Shown here piece after piece: positions 43,724 through 52,298 of a stretch of DNA of 64,000 bases (position 1 is the first letter of the stretch; each line of letters starts with the position of its first letter). The stretch comes from Myxococcales bacterium. GTDB lineage: Bacteria; Myxococcota_A; Polyangia; Polyangiales; Ga0077539. Below the pieces are notes generated by a model. It saw only the letters and a program-made list of their open reading frames with translations. It did not search any database and was not told the origin of the DNA. The stretch lies in the NCBI GenBank assembly GCA_013298625.1, contig JAAFIF010000011.1, forward strand, positions 1 to 64,000. The letters are read 5' to 3'. The position numbers were made by a program, and so were the translations under genes.

Positions 43724-44677
43724 GTGAGTTCATCCAACGCAGGGCGCTTTACGCCTGAGAACATTCGCTCGCTCGCCGGCCGCCGCATCATCGTGACGGG
43801 AGCCAACAGCGGCATCGGCCTCGACGCCACGCGCATCTTCGCCTCGAAGGGCGCCCGCGTGATCCTCGCCTGCCGCAACACCGAGAAGGGCCAGCGCGCC
43901 CGCGACGAGATCGTCCGCGCGCACCCGAGCGCCGAGGTCGAAGTCCGACAGCTCGACCTCGCCTCGCTCGCATCCGTGCAGCGCTTCGCCGACGAATACC
44001 TCGCCAAGGACCGAGCCCTCGACGTCCTCGTCAACAACGCCGGCGTGATGGCCCTGCCCCGCTCGCTCACCGAAGACGGCTTCGAGATGCAGATCGGGAC
44101 CAACCACCTCGGCCACTTCGCGCTCACCGCGCGGCTGTTCGCCGCGCTCGAGGCCGGCAAAGACGCCCGCGTCGTCAACGTCAGCTCGCTCGTTCATAAG
44201 GGCGGTCGCGTGGACTTCGACGACCTGCACGGCGCTGCCCGCTACGCCAAGTGGACCGCGTACTCGCAGAGCAAGCTCGCCAACCTGCTGTTCACCTTCG
44301 AGCTCGATCGGCGGCTTCGCGAGGCGAAATCCTCGGTGATCACCGCCGCGTGCCACCCCGGCTACGCCGCGACCAACCTGCAGTTCGTCGGGCCGCAGAT
44401 GGAGAAGAGCTCGTTCGTCGAGGGCGTCATGCGCCTCGGCAACAAAGTGTTCGCGCAGCCCGCAGAGCTCGGCGCGCTGCCCACGGTGTACGCCGCCGTC
44501 GCCGACGACGTGCGCTCGGGCGACTTCATCGGGCCCGACGGCTTCATGGAGATGCGCGGCTACCCCGTGAAGGTCCAGGCCGCCGCCCGCGCCAAGGACG
44601 CCGCCGTCGCGAAGCGGCTGTGGACCGTGAGCGAAGAGGCCTGCAAGGTCACCTTCGCGATCACCGCGCACACATAA
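43724..44677 (+). CDS. Short-chain dehydrogenase, retinol-dehydrogenase-like
   Basis: A 317-residue NAD(P)-dependent oxidoreductase with TGANSGIG at 25-32, NNAG at 104-107, catalytic Ser154/155, Tyr180 and Lys184 (YSQSK). Length and the CRN motif after the second strand match the RDH11-14-like subgroup that prefers NADPH. GTG at 43724 is chosen; a TTG upstream would only add seven residues. It lies 52 nt after the hydroxylase gene, so it may oxidise or reduce a related lipid product (inference). Confidence 0.85.
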   Translation: MSSSNAGRFTPENIRSLAGRRIIVTGANSGIGLDATRIFASKGARVILACRNTEKGQRARDEIVRAHPSAEVEVRQLDLASLASVQRFADEYLAKDRALDVLVNNAGVMALPRSLTEDGFEMQIGTNHLGHFALTARLFAALEAGKDARVVNVSSLVHKGGRVDFDDLHGAARYAKWTAYSQSKLANLLFTFELDRRLREAKSSVITAACHPGYAATNLQFVGPQMEKSSFVEGVMRLGNKVFAQPAELGALPTVYAAVADDVRSGDFIGPDGFMEMRGYPVKVQAAARAKDAAVAKRLWTVSEEACKVTFAITAHT

Positions 44678-44710
44678 TCAATCGCGCTGAAGAATCGCAG
44701 GCAATTCATC

Positions 44711-45478
44711 ATGTCGAAGCCGACGCTCATCACCATCCCTTTCAGCCACTACTGCGAGAAGGCGCGCTGGGCGCTCGAGCTCGCGGGCGTCGACTTCGAA
44801 GAGCGCGGATACCTCCCCGGCTTGAGCCGATTCGTGACCGCTCGCTACGGCGGGACCACGGTTCCGCTGCTCGTCGCCGACGGCCTGGTGCTCAAGGACT
44901 CGACCGAGATCGTCGGCTACGCAGACCGCAGGGCGCCGCGCGAAGAGCAACGGCTGCTGCCCGCGGACAGCGCCGCGCGCGACGAGGCGCTCAGCCTCGA
45001 AGACCGCTTCGACAAGCGCACCGGCGTCGCCGCGCGCGCGTGGGCGTACTCGCACTTGCTCGACGAGCCCGAGCGCATCCGGCAGCTCGCGTCTGCGGGC
45101 GTCTCGAGAGCGCAAGCGCTGGCGCTCGGGCCGCTGAAGGGCCACCTCGCCACGCTGATCCGCAAGGGCCTTCGCATTGGCCCCACCACCCGCGCGTGGG
45201 GCGCGCAGCGGGTGAACGAGGACCTCGCGTTCGTGGGTGAGCGCATCGCGGACGGGAGGCGCTTTCTGCTCGGCGATCGGCTCACGATCGCTGACCTCGC
45301 GTTCGCGACGCTCTCGGCGCCTGCGCTCTTGCCGCCCGAGTACGGCGCGACCCTGCCGACGCCAGAGTCTCTGCCGCGCGAGGCCACCGAGCAGATCATG
45401 GCGTGGCGCGCGACCGCGGGCGGGCAGTTCGCGTTACGGATCTACCGCGAGCACCGCGGCGCCGCGCGCCGGGTGTAG
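44711..45478 (+). CDS. Glutathione S-transferase family protein
   Basis: A 255-residue protein with an N-terminal thioredoxin-like GST fold (SHYCEKARWALELAGVDFEE, with Cys15 in the usual catalytic zone, then VPLLV and DSTEIVGYAD) and a helical C-terminal domain (LLGDRLTIADLAFATLSAPAL). It should act on electrophiles or peroxides with glutathione or a related thiol. It follows the SDR gene by 33 nt, perhaps as one unit. Confidence 0.85.
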   Translation: MSKPTLITIPFSHYCEKARWALELAGVDFEERGYLPGLSRFVTARYGGTTVPLLVADGLVLKDSTEIVGYADRRAPREEQRLLPADSAARDEALSLEDRFDKRTGVAARAWAYSHLLDEPERIRQLASAGVSRAQALALGPLKGHLATLIRKGLRIGPTTRAWGAQRVNEDLAFVGERIADGRRFLLGDRLTIADLAFATLSAPALLPPEYGATLPTPESLPREATEQIMAWRATAGGQFALRIYREHRGAARRV

Positions 45479-45581
45479 TGCGCGGGCGCGCACGGCGGGG
45501 TGTGAAGCGCGTTTTTCGCGGTGTTTCATGGGGTTTTCGAAGACTGACGCCGCGCGCACAGAGGTTGCACAGAGCCCGTGC

Positions 45582-47174
45582 ATGGTCGGACGTCAGGGAC
45601 GATTTCGGGTGGCTCGCTCGCGCGCGCTGCCCTTCGCTTCGATGATGCTCGCGTGCGCGCTGTGCGCCTGTGGCGCGAAGACTGGGTTGCGGGTGACGGA
45701 CCCCATCCGTGACTCCAGCCTCTTCGACGTCACAGACGCGTCGGACGCGCCCGAAGAGGTCGTCGACGTGGTCGCTCAGGACGTCCGGCCTACTTACCTC
45801 GGAACGGAGTTCTGGGCGGTCTCGACCACCAACTCGAACCTCCCCGCGGACAACCCTTTCTCCTTCGCCATCGCCGTCGGAAACCCCAGCGACACCCCCG
45901 TCGACGTCACGGTCACCGGCGGCGCGTTGACGGCACCTCGGCGCTTCACCGTGCCCGCTGGTGGCGCGCAGACCGCGGCGCTCCCGTGGGTGCAGGCGCT
46001 CTCGAACCAGTCGCAGACGCTGAGCAACTGCAGCCCCGGTTGCTGCGACGCGACGTGCTGCGATTTCTCTTCGCAGCCGCCGGCGAGCGCGATCGTGCGC
46101 AACGGCGCGTATCGCATCGAGACCTCGCGCCCGGTCACGGTCTATCAGTTCAATCCCCTCGAGTTCGAGACGCTCACGACGTCGGGTTGCCAGATCCGCT
46201 CGTACACCAACGACGCCTCGCTGCTCTTGCCCACGCCTGCGCTCGGCCAGGAGTACCTGATCCTCTCGCACGGGACGTTCGCGGGCTTCTCGTTCGCGAC
46301 CATCACGGGCACCGTCAGCGAGCCGACCAGCGTGCGCTTCGTCCCGACGGCCAACGTGCTCGCGAGCGTTCGCGGCGAGCCCGTTCGGGCGGTGCCGATG
46401 GGACAGCCGCTCAACGTGACGCTGGGCCGCGGAGACGTGCTGCAAGTGGTCTCGGACGGCGAGCGCTCGGACTTCACGGGCTCGACCGTGAGCGCCTCGC
46501 GGCCCGTCGCCGTGTTCGCCGGCGTCGACTGCACCAACATCTCGCGCGACGGAACGCAGGGCGCCTGCGACCACCTCGAAGAGCAGATGTTTCCCACCAA
46601 CACCTGGGGCAACGAGGTGGCGGTGAGCGCCCTTCGCGACCGCGGCCGCGACGAGATCTACCTCTTGCGCGTGATCGCGTCGCAAGACGACACGCTCGTC
46701 ACGTACACGCCCTCGTGGGCGCGCGCGCCCGAGCGCCTGCGGCGCGGTCAGCACGTCGAGTTCGCGCACACTGAAGATTTGCTCGTCAACGCGACGGCGC
46801 CCGTCCTCGTCGCGCAGTACATGGCGGGTCAGGCCGCGACGCCGGGCGCGACGACGGGCGACCCCGCGATGGTGCTCGAGGTGCCCACGCGACAGTTTCG
46901 CTCGGACTACGTCTTTGTCGTTCCGAGCACGTACACGACGAGCTATCTGCAGATCGTCGCGCCCGCGGGCTCGATGCCGCAGCTCGACGGCCGCGCGTTC
47001 AACGTCTCGCGCGAGAACATCGAGGGCACCCCGTGGACCGTGCACCGCGGCCGCATCACACCAGGAACGCACACGATCGCGCTCACCGACCGCCGCGCCT
47101 TCGGCATCAAGGTCATCGGCATCGCCCCCTTCACGAGCTACATGTACCCCGGCGGACTAGACCTCGCGCGCTGA
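45582..47174 (+). CDS. IgGFc-binding-protein-like surface lipoprotein 2
   Basis: A 530-residue lipoprotein. The ATG at 45582 gives a signal ending ALCAC, with Cys30 lipidated; a GTG at about residue 10 is an alternative. It carries the same motifs as the lipoprotein at 25490-27328: VYQFNPLEF, SYTNDASLLLP, DHLEEQMFPTNTWG, SYMYPGGLDLAR. It lacks the N-terminal Cys-rich module of that protein but has a local CCDATCC cluster. It is probably a surface adhesin-like protein. It is convergent with the topoisomerase VI operon. Confidence 0.8.
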   Translation: MVGRQGRFRVARSRALPFASMMLACALCACGAKTGLRVTDPIRDSSLFDVTDASDAPEEVVDVVAQDVRPTYLGTEFWAVSTTNSNLPADNPFSFAIAVGNPSDTPVDVTVTGGALTAPRRFTVPAGGAQTAALPWVQALSNQSQTLSNCSPGCCDATCCDFSSQPPASAIVRNGAYRIETSRPVTVYQFNPLEFETLTTSGCQIRSYTNDASLLLPTPALGQEYLILSHGTFAGFSFATITGTVSEPTSVRFVPTANVLASVRGEPVRAVPMGQPLNVTLGRGDVLQVVSDGERSDFTGSTVSASRPVAVFAGVDCTNISRDGTQGACDHLEEQMFPTNTWGNEVAVSALRDRGRDEIYLLRVIASQDDTLVTYTPSWARAPERLRRGQHVEFAHTEDLLVNATAPVLVAQYMAGQAATPGATTGDPAMVLEVPTRQFRSDYVFVVPSTYTTSYLQIVAPAGSMPQLDGRAFNVSRENIEGTPWTVHRGRITPGTHTIALTDRRAFGIKVIGIAPFTSYMYPGGLDLAR

Positions 47175-47192
47175 GCTCGCTCACCGCGAAGC

Positions 47193-48302
47193 TCAGACCA
47201 AGAAGTCTTTGTCCCGCAGCTTCTTGGGCACGTACTCGTCGGAGATGAAGCTGGTCTCTTTCGTGAGAAGACCGTCGAGCTCCATCTTGAACCCGTTGTT
47301 GAGCATCACGTCGATCTCGCGCTGCCAGTGCTTCTCTGCAAACCACGGGTACGCGCGGATCTGCTTGCTGCGCTCGATGTCCTCTTTGGTCAGCTTGATC
47401 TGCACCGCGCTCGACAGCGAAAACTTCTTGTAGTCCGACGCGCTCATCCCGAGATACCGCACGCCCGGAACGGCCATGCGCATCGACTCGTACGCCAGGT
47501 TGATCGAGCCCTGCTTGAGCACCGAGTAGATGTAGAGCCCCCACGGGTCGCTATCGACCAGGACGTAGATGGGCAGCTTGAGCTCCGTCGAGAAGCGCTG
47601 CAGCAACCGACGCGAGCCGCGCGCGGCCTGCCCTTCGGTCGTCATCAAGATGCACTTGTTCTTCTCCCAGAAGCGATCCTCGTTGAGCCTGTGCCACACG
47701 GCCTGCTTCTCGACGACCAGGACGAACTCGGCGTCGCAGCGCGTGAACTTGAGCGCGTCCTGCTCGCAGATCGAGGGGATGCCCCACCCGCCGCGGCCCA
47801 TGCGCCGCAGGTTGATCGAGTCGCCTGCGTCGTCGACGGTGAGCTCGCCCACGACGAGCCCACGCTTGTTCGCGAACAAGTGCAGCTCTTCGCGCAGCGC
47901 GTCGATGGCCACTTCGACGTCCTCGATGATCGGGTCGCTCTCGGCCTGATCGTCGAAGGTGTTCTCGCTCGAGCCCTTCATCGTGTGCTTCGTCTTGTAA
48001 TAGAGCTGACGAATGCTGATCGTCTTGTCCTCTTCGATCAGCTTTCGGCACTCGTTGGCGACGAGAAAGGTCTGCATGAACTTCTTCGCCATCGACGTGT
48101 TGAAGAACTCACGCGAGGCCTTGCGATCGCCGAGCTCGATGATCCGCCGGTCCTCGTTGAACTGCACGTTGGAGAGCGCGCGGATCGGCAGGGCGATCGC
48201 GGGGTTCTTTCCGACGCGCGTCGCGGCGATCGCGGACATCGCGAGCTGCTTGATCTTGTCGACCGTCTGGTGGTCGCGGCCCTTTTTGCTCTTCTCAGCC
48301 AT
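47193..48302 (-). CDS. top6A: DNA topoisomerase VI subunit A (Spo11 family)
   Basis: A 369-residue DNA-cleaving subunit. The winged-helix domain holds the catalytic tyrosine in RQLYYKT (Tyr101/Tyr102). The Toprim domain has Glu198 (VVEKQAV) and Asp250/Asp252 (DSDPWGLYIYS), which bind magnesium. With subunit B it forms a type IIB topoisomerase that passes one duplex through another using ATP. It starts 38 nt after the B gene, with an AGAGGA ribosome site. The full length and intact residues suggest a working enzyme. The type is mainly archaeal and plant, and sporadic in bacteria. Confidence 0.92.
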   Translation of the reverse strand: MAEKSKKGRDHQTVDKIKQLAMSAIAATRVGKNPAIALPIRALSNVQFNEDRRIIELGDRKASREFFNTSMAKKFMQTFLVANECRKLIEEDKTISIRQLYYKTKHTMKGSSENTFDDQAESDPIIEDVEVAIDALREELHLFANKRGLVVGELTVDDAGDSINLRRMGRGGWGIPSICEQDALKFTRCDAEFVLVVEKQAVWHRLNEDRFWEKNKCILMTTEGQAARGSRRLLQRFSTELKLPIYVLVDSDPWGLYIYSVLKQGSINLAYESMRMAVPGVRYLGMSASDYKKFSLSSAVQIKLTKEDIERSKQIRAYPWFAEKHWQREIDVMLNNGFKMELDGLLTKETSFISDEYVPKKLRDKDFLV

Positions 48303-48340
48303 GACTGCTTCCTCTGGACTTTCGCTCGCGCTGATCGTGC

Positions 48341-51103
48341 TCAGCGGCCACCACGACGCGCGGCCGAGCCCTTGCTCGAGCCGCTCTTCTTCTTCACCGG
48401 CGCCGACGCCTTCGCGCCCTTCGCGCTCTTCTCGGCGCCGCGCTTCGCGCTCACCATCGCTGGGCTCGACGCTTTGGCCACTGCTGCTGGCTTCGCCGCG
48501 CTCGACGACGCCCGCACGACGCTCGCGAGCGCCGCGGGGACGACGGTCTTGCCGGCGCGCATCGGCGGCTCTTTCGACGGAGCCACCGGGGCCGCGACGC
48601 TCGTCGGCCGCGTTGCTTGCGCGACGGGCTTCGAGGCGACCGCGACCGCCGCAGCGGGCTTGGGCGCGACGGCCGTCACCGCGGGCGCGCTCGCGACAGA
48701 CTTCGCGACGGGCGCGCTCGCCACGGACTTCGCGCTGACCGCGCTCACCACGGGCTCACTTGATTTCGTGGGCGTGATCGCCGGCGCCTTCACGGGCGCG
48801 CTGGATAAGTCCTTGGTGACCTCTTTGGGAGCGGCGGCGGGCTTGGGAGCGTCCTTCGCGACCTTCTTCGCGGCGATGCGGGCTTCGATCTCGGCGTCGA
48901 GCCACGATTTGACCGCGGCGGGTTCGCCCTTGGCTTCTGCGGGCGCGGCGCTCGCGACGGGCGCGACGGTCGCGCTCGGGCGGGGCGGCCACTCTCCGAC
49001 GGGCGCGCTCGAGACGACGGGCTTCGCGGCGACGACCGGCGCTGCGATCGGCGCGCTGGCTGCGACCGGAGGCGCGCTGGCGACGGGTTTGCTCTCCATG
49101 GAGTGCGAAGGCGCGCTCTTCTTCTCGAGCTCGGGCTCGGGCTCGAGCTTGAACGCCTCGCGCTTGGGCTCTTCGCTCTTGGCGCTCTTCACGTCCACCG
49201 CGATGGGCGCGGCGTCGATGACGCCCGACTCGCCGTCGCCCGCGGGCGGAGGCGTGCTCTCGGGCTTCTTCTCGGGCTCATCGAGGTGAACGAAGCCGGT
49301 CATCGCGCTGAGAAAATCCGCGCGAACTCGGTCCGTGCCCAAGCTGGTGATCTCGCCGATCGCGACGGAGATCTCTTCGATGTACTTCTCGAAGAGGCTC
49401 TTGCGTTCGCGCTGGAGTTTGTCCGCGCCGAGGGCGTTGAGGTACGAGCCGAGCTTGCGGCCGCACTCCATGAGGGCGGCGCGGATCTCGTCGATGATCT
49501 CGTCGTACGAGGCGATCGCTTCTTTCGCTTCGTTGGTGAACGGGACCCACACGCTCGCGAGGTGCACGAAGACGGCGAGCGGGCCGACGGGCAGCTCGGC
49601 GCCGCGCTGGTTGATGCCGCCCTCTTTGGCGTAGCCCTTCCACGAGACGCTGCAGACCGCCTCGGTCGTCGCGCACGCGCGCGGCTGATACAAGAGCGGA
49701 ACGCGATTGGCGAACCGCAGCACCTCGGCGCCCTCGTCCTTGCCGAGCTCGCCGCCGTACGCGATCCCCACTTCGACCACGAACGGGTTGCCTCGGTACA
49801 CCGCCGGCGGCCTCGTGTGGGACGCGAAGAACTCTCCCTTGAACCGACGCTTGAGCCCCTCGACGATCAGCGTCTCACCGATGGGCGCGACGCACGTCGC
49901 GGGCGGCGGGAGGATCCTCACCTGCAGCATTTCGAGCGCGTTGGTGAAGCGCTCGATGTTGCTCATCTCGATCTTCTTCGAGGGCGTGCCCGCCTCGAAC
50001 CCCGCGCGCTTGCACAGGTCGTCCACCAGCGCGGGCGTGAGGTTCTTGCCGAGCTCTTGAATCGCCGCGACGAACTTGTCCTCGCGCTTGGACAGCGTCT
50101 TCAACAGCTTCGCGCTCGTGGGGACGCTCGCTTGCGAGACCAAGATCACCCGATGCACAGCCTCGATGGCGTCCCCTCCGAGCCGCGAGGCGCGCGCCTC
50201 AGGATCGACCCCAGCCTTGCGCAGCAAGTCGTTGGCGACAGGCTCGGTCACGCGCGAGTAGTCGTCCATCAGCACTTGCTTCGCGCTGCGATCGCCCGCT
50301 TCTTGAAAGCTCTTGATGAGCATCCCGAGCTCGACGCCGTACGGGTGCGGCTTGATCTCGACCGTCTCGGTCGGCAGCTGCTCGCTCGCCCGCGGAAAGT
50401 GCATCGGCTCGCCCTTGGGCGGCACGTACGTGAGCTCCAAGTGCGGGTTGGCCACGACCGTCTGCTCGAGGTAGCTCGCGACCGAAGCGCGTCCGCCGCG
50501 GTAATTTCCGCTCATTTCGATGGAGACGATCGTCCCGTGGTCCGCGTCCCACGGCACCTTCTGCTGCTCGAGCACCTCGGGCTGGTTCGAGCGCGCGTCG
50601 ATGCGCACCGCCATGCGATACGCCGGCTGGCCCGTACCAGTCTTCGACGTGATGATGATCGGCCGTCCCGTCGTGAGCTGCCCGTACATGCCCGCGGCGG
50701 AGATCCCGATGCCCTGCTGTCCGCGCGACTGCTTCAGGCGGTGAAACTTCGAGCCGTACAACAGCTTCGCGAAGATCTTCGGGATCTGCGCCTTCACGAT
50801 GCCCGGACCGTTGTCCTCGACGGTCACGCGGAAGCGCCCCTCGCTGACCTCTTCGATCTGCACCTTGAGCGTTGGCAGGATGCCGGCCTCTTCACAAGCG
50901 TCGAGCGAGTTGTCGACCGCCTCTTTGACCGAGGTCAGCAGCGCCTTCTGCGGGTTGTCGAAGCCGAGCAAGTGGCGGTTCTTCGTGAAGAACTCGCTCA
51001 CAGAAATGTCGCGCTGCTTGGTCGCCATCGACTCGGCGGTCGCGCGTCGCTTGCTGTTGGGCGTGTCGGAGGAGCCGTTGAGATCCGGGGCGTCCGTCGT
51101 CAT
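48341..51103 (-). CDS. top6B: DNA topoisomerase VI subunit B with long basic tail
   Basis: A 920-residue ATPase subunit. The GHKL domain has Asn65 ([10 protein letters not shown]), DNGPGI (97-102) and [12 protein letters not shown] (126-137); the H2TH and transducer domains follow to about residue 605. Archaeal B subunits are about 500-650 residues; here residues 606-920 add a low-complexity Ala/Pro/Ser/Lys tail. The tail is acidic at first (EPEPELEKK), then Lys/Ala-rich and ends [10 protein letters not shown], similar in composition to histone H1 or other DNA-binding tails. The ATG at 51103 is chosen for the family-like start. Confidence 0.92.
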   Translation of the reverse strand: MTTDAPDLNGSSDTPNSKRRATAESMATKQRDISVSEFFTKNRHLLGFDNPQKALLTSVKEAVDNSLDACEEAGILPTLKVQIEEVSEGRFRVTVEDNGPGIVKAQIPKIFAKLLYGSKFHRLKQSRGQQGIGISAAGMYGQLTTGRPIIITSKTGTGQPAYRMAVRIDARSNQPEVLEQQKVPWDADHGTIVSIEMSGNYRGGRASVASYLEQTVVANPHLELTYVPPKGEPMHFPRASEQLPTETVEIKPHPYGVELGMLIKSFQEAGDRSAKQVLMDDYSRVTEPVANDLLRKAGVDPEARASRLGGDAIEAVHRVILVSQASVPTSAKLLKTLSKREDKFVAAIQELGKNLTPALVDDLCKRAGFEAGTPSKKIEMSNIERFTNALEMLQVRILPPPATCVAPIGETLIVEGLKRRFKGEFFASHTRPPAVYRGNPFVVEVGIAYGGELGKDEGAEVLRFANRVPLLYQPRACATTEAVCSVSWKGYAKEGGINQRGAELPVGPLAVFVHLASVWVPFTNEAKEAIASYDEIIDEIRAALMECGRKLGSYLNALGADKLQRERKSLFEKYIEEISVAIGEITSLGTDRVRADFLSAMTGFVHLDEPEKKPESTPPPAGDGESGVIDAAPIAVDVKSAKSEEPKREAFKLEPEPELEKKSAPSHSMESKPVASAPPVAASAPIAAPVVAAKPVVSSAPVGEWPPRPSATVAPVASAAPAEAKGEPAAVKSWLDAEIEARIAAKKVAKDAPKPAAAPKEVTKDLSSAPVKAPAITPTKSSEPVVSAVSAKSVASAPVAKSVASAPAVTAVAPKPAAAVAVASKPVAQATRPTSVAAPVAPSKEPPMRAGKTVVPAALASVVRASSSAAKPAAVAKASSPAMVSAKRGAEKSAKGAKASAPVKKKSGSSKGSAARRGGR

Positions 51104-51235
51104 GGTGAAGGTCCGAGTAGCCCGCACCTGAATGCCCGTCAAGGTTACGGCGCTCGCAGCCACCCCGCGATCTGCTGGATTTTCACCGGCAGAACCAGCG
51201 CACACGCGCGATTTTGCACCCCCTGTCGCGAGCTT

Positions 51236-51260
51236 GTGATGGACACAATATGTCCACCAC
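51236..51260. promoter_or_regulatory. Inverted repeat upstream of topoisomerase VI operon
   Basis: GTGATGGACA and TGTCCACCAC (10-bp arms, one mismatch) flank a 5-bp AT-rich spacer CAATA. The inner TGGACA/TGTCCA part is perfect. It lies about 135 bp upstream of the top6B start in the 252-bp gap after the GTPase gene, and stands out from the GC-rich surroundings. A repressor or activator site for the operon is likely, the protein unknown. Confidence 0.5.
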
Positions 51261-51355
51261 CATCGTCTCTTCGACGCTCGACAGCGACGTTCGGGCCCGT
51301 CGACCGAAGCCGATGCCTCGCACGAGCGGACCGCGAGCGCAAACGCGCTGCAACC

Positions 51356-52210
51356 TCAGGGGGCGTCGGGGGACTCGAGGCTGATTCGCCCGAGCTTTCC
51401 TGCGCGAAACTCGTGGACGAAGACCTCGGCGGCCTTGTGCCGATCGACCACGCCACCCACGCGCAAAAATCCCCGTCGACGCCCGATCGCCTCGAGCAGC
51501 GCTTCAGCCGAGTCGGGAACACCCTCGAGCTTGAACCGCCCTTGGATCAGCGCTCCGTACCGCGCCAGAATGTTCGGCGCCGTCTCGAGTACGACCTCCG
51601 TGTACTCGATCGCCGTGTCTGGGATCGATCCCGCGAGCGCAAGGCGCCACGCAGCGCGAGGGCTCTCGATGTTGGGGTTCATCAGGCCGGGCGTGTCCGT
51701 GAGCACCGCGCCGCTCTGCGGGAGCGTGACCTTCTGCTGCTCCTTCGTGACCGCGGGCCGGTTGCTCACCGCGGCGACGGCGCGGTTCATCAACGTGTTG
51801 ATCAACGTGGATTTTCCCACGTTGGGCACGCCCGCGATCAGCGCCCTCGGCGCCTTGCTCGCGCTGCGGGCGGTGCCGATCTTCTTCACCAGCGCGCCGA
51901 TCGCGCTCCGCGTCTCCGCCGCGCGCTCCGAGGACACCGCCACCGCGTACACCGCAGGCGCGCCCTCGGGCAGCACCGCGTCGTTGAAGTACCGCAGCCA
52001 CGCCTCGGTCACGATCGGGTCCGCCAGATCGCTGCGCGTCAGCACCTTGATGCAAGGCTTGTCGCCGCGAAGCGACGAAATCACTGGATTCTGGCTGCTC
52101 ATCGGCAGCCGCGCGTCGATCACCTCGATGACCATGTCCTGCGACGGGAGCAGCTCGCCGAGCTCTCGCCGCGCCTTGGTCATGTGTCCCGGATACCACT
52201 GCAACGTCAT
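51356..52210 (-). CDS. rbgA: RbgA/YlqF-type circularly permuted GTPase
   Basis: A 284-residue GTPase with permuted motif order: WYPGHM start (5-10), the G4-type TRSDLAD near 58, then G1 GVPNVGKST near 127-135 and G3 DTPGLM near 170. A C-terminal helical domain follows. YlqF/RbgA promotes late 50S ribosome assembly. All motifs look intact. It may be read together with the kinase gene 88 nt upstream, though a separate promoter is as likely. Confidence 0.9.
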   Translation of the reverse strand: MTLQWYPGHMTKARRELGELLPSQDMVIEVIDARLPMSSQNPVISSLRGDKPCIKVLTRSDLADPIVTEAWLRYFNDAVLPEGAPAVYAVAVSSERAAETRSAIGALVKKIGTARSASKAPRALIAGVPNVGKSTLINTLMNRAVAAVSNRPAVTKEQQKVTLPQSGAVLTDTPGLMNPNIESPRAAWRLALAGSIPDTAIEYTEVVLETAPNILARYGALIQGRFKLEGVPDSAEALLEAIGRRRGFLRVGGVVDRHKAAEVFVHEFRAGKLGRISLESPDAP

Positions 52211-52298
52211 GGGTCCCGTCCGTTGTACGCACGGATCGCCCGCGACGCACTCTCGTCGTGCGAGCGCCGGCCAGGAGGACGCCCGCTGCTCGAGGCGC

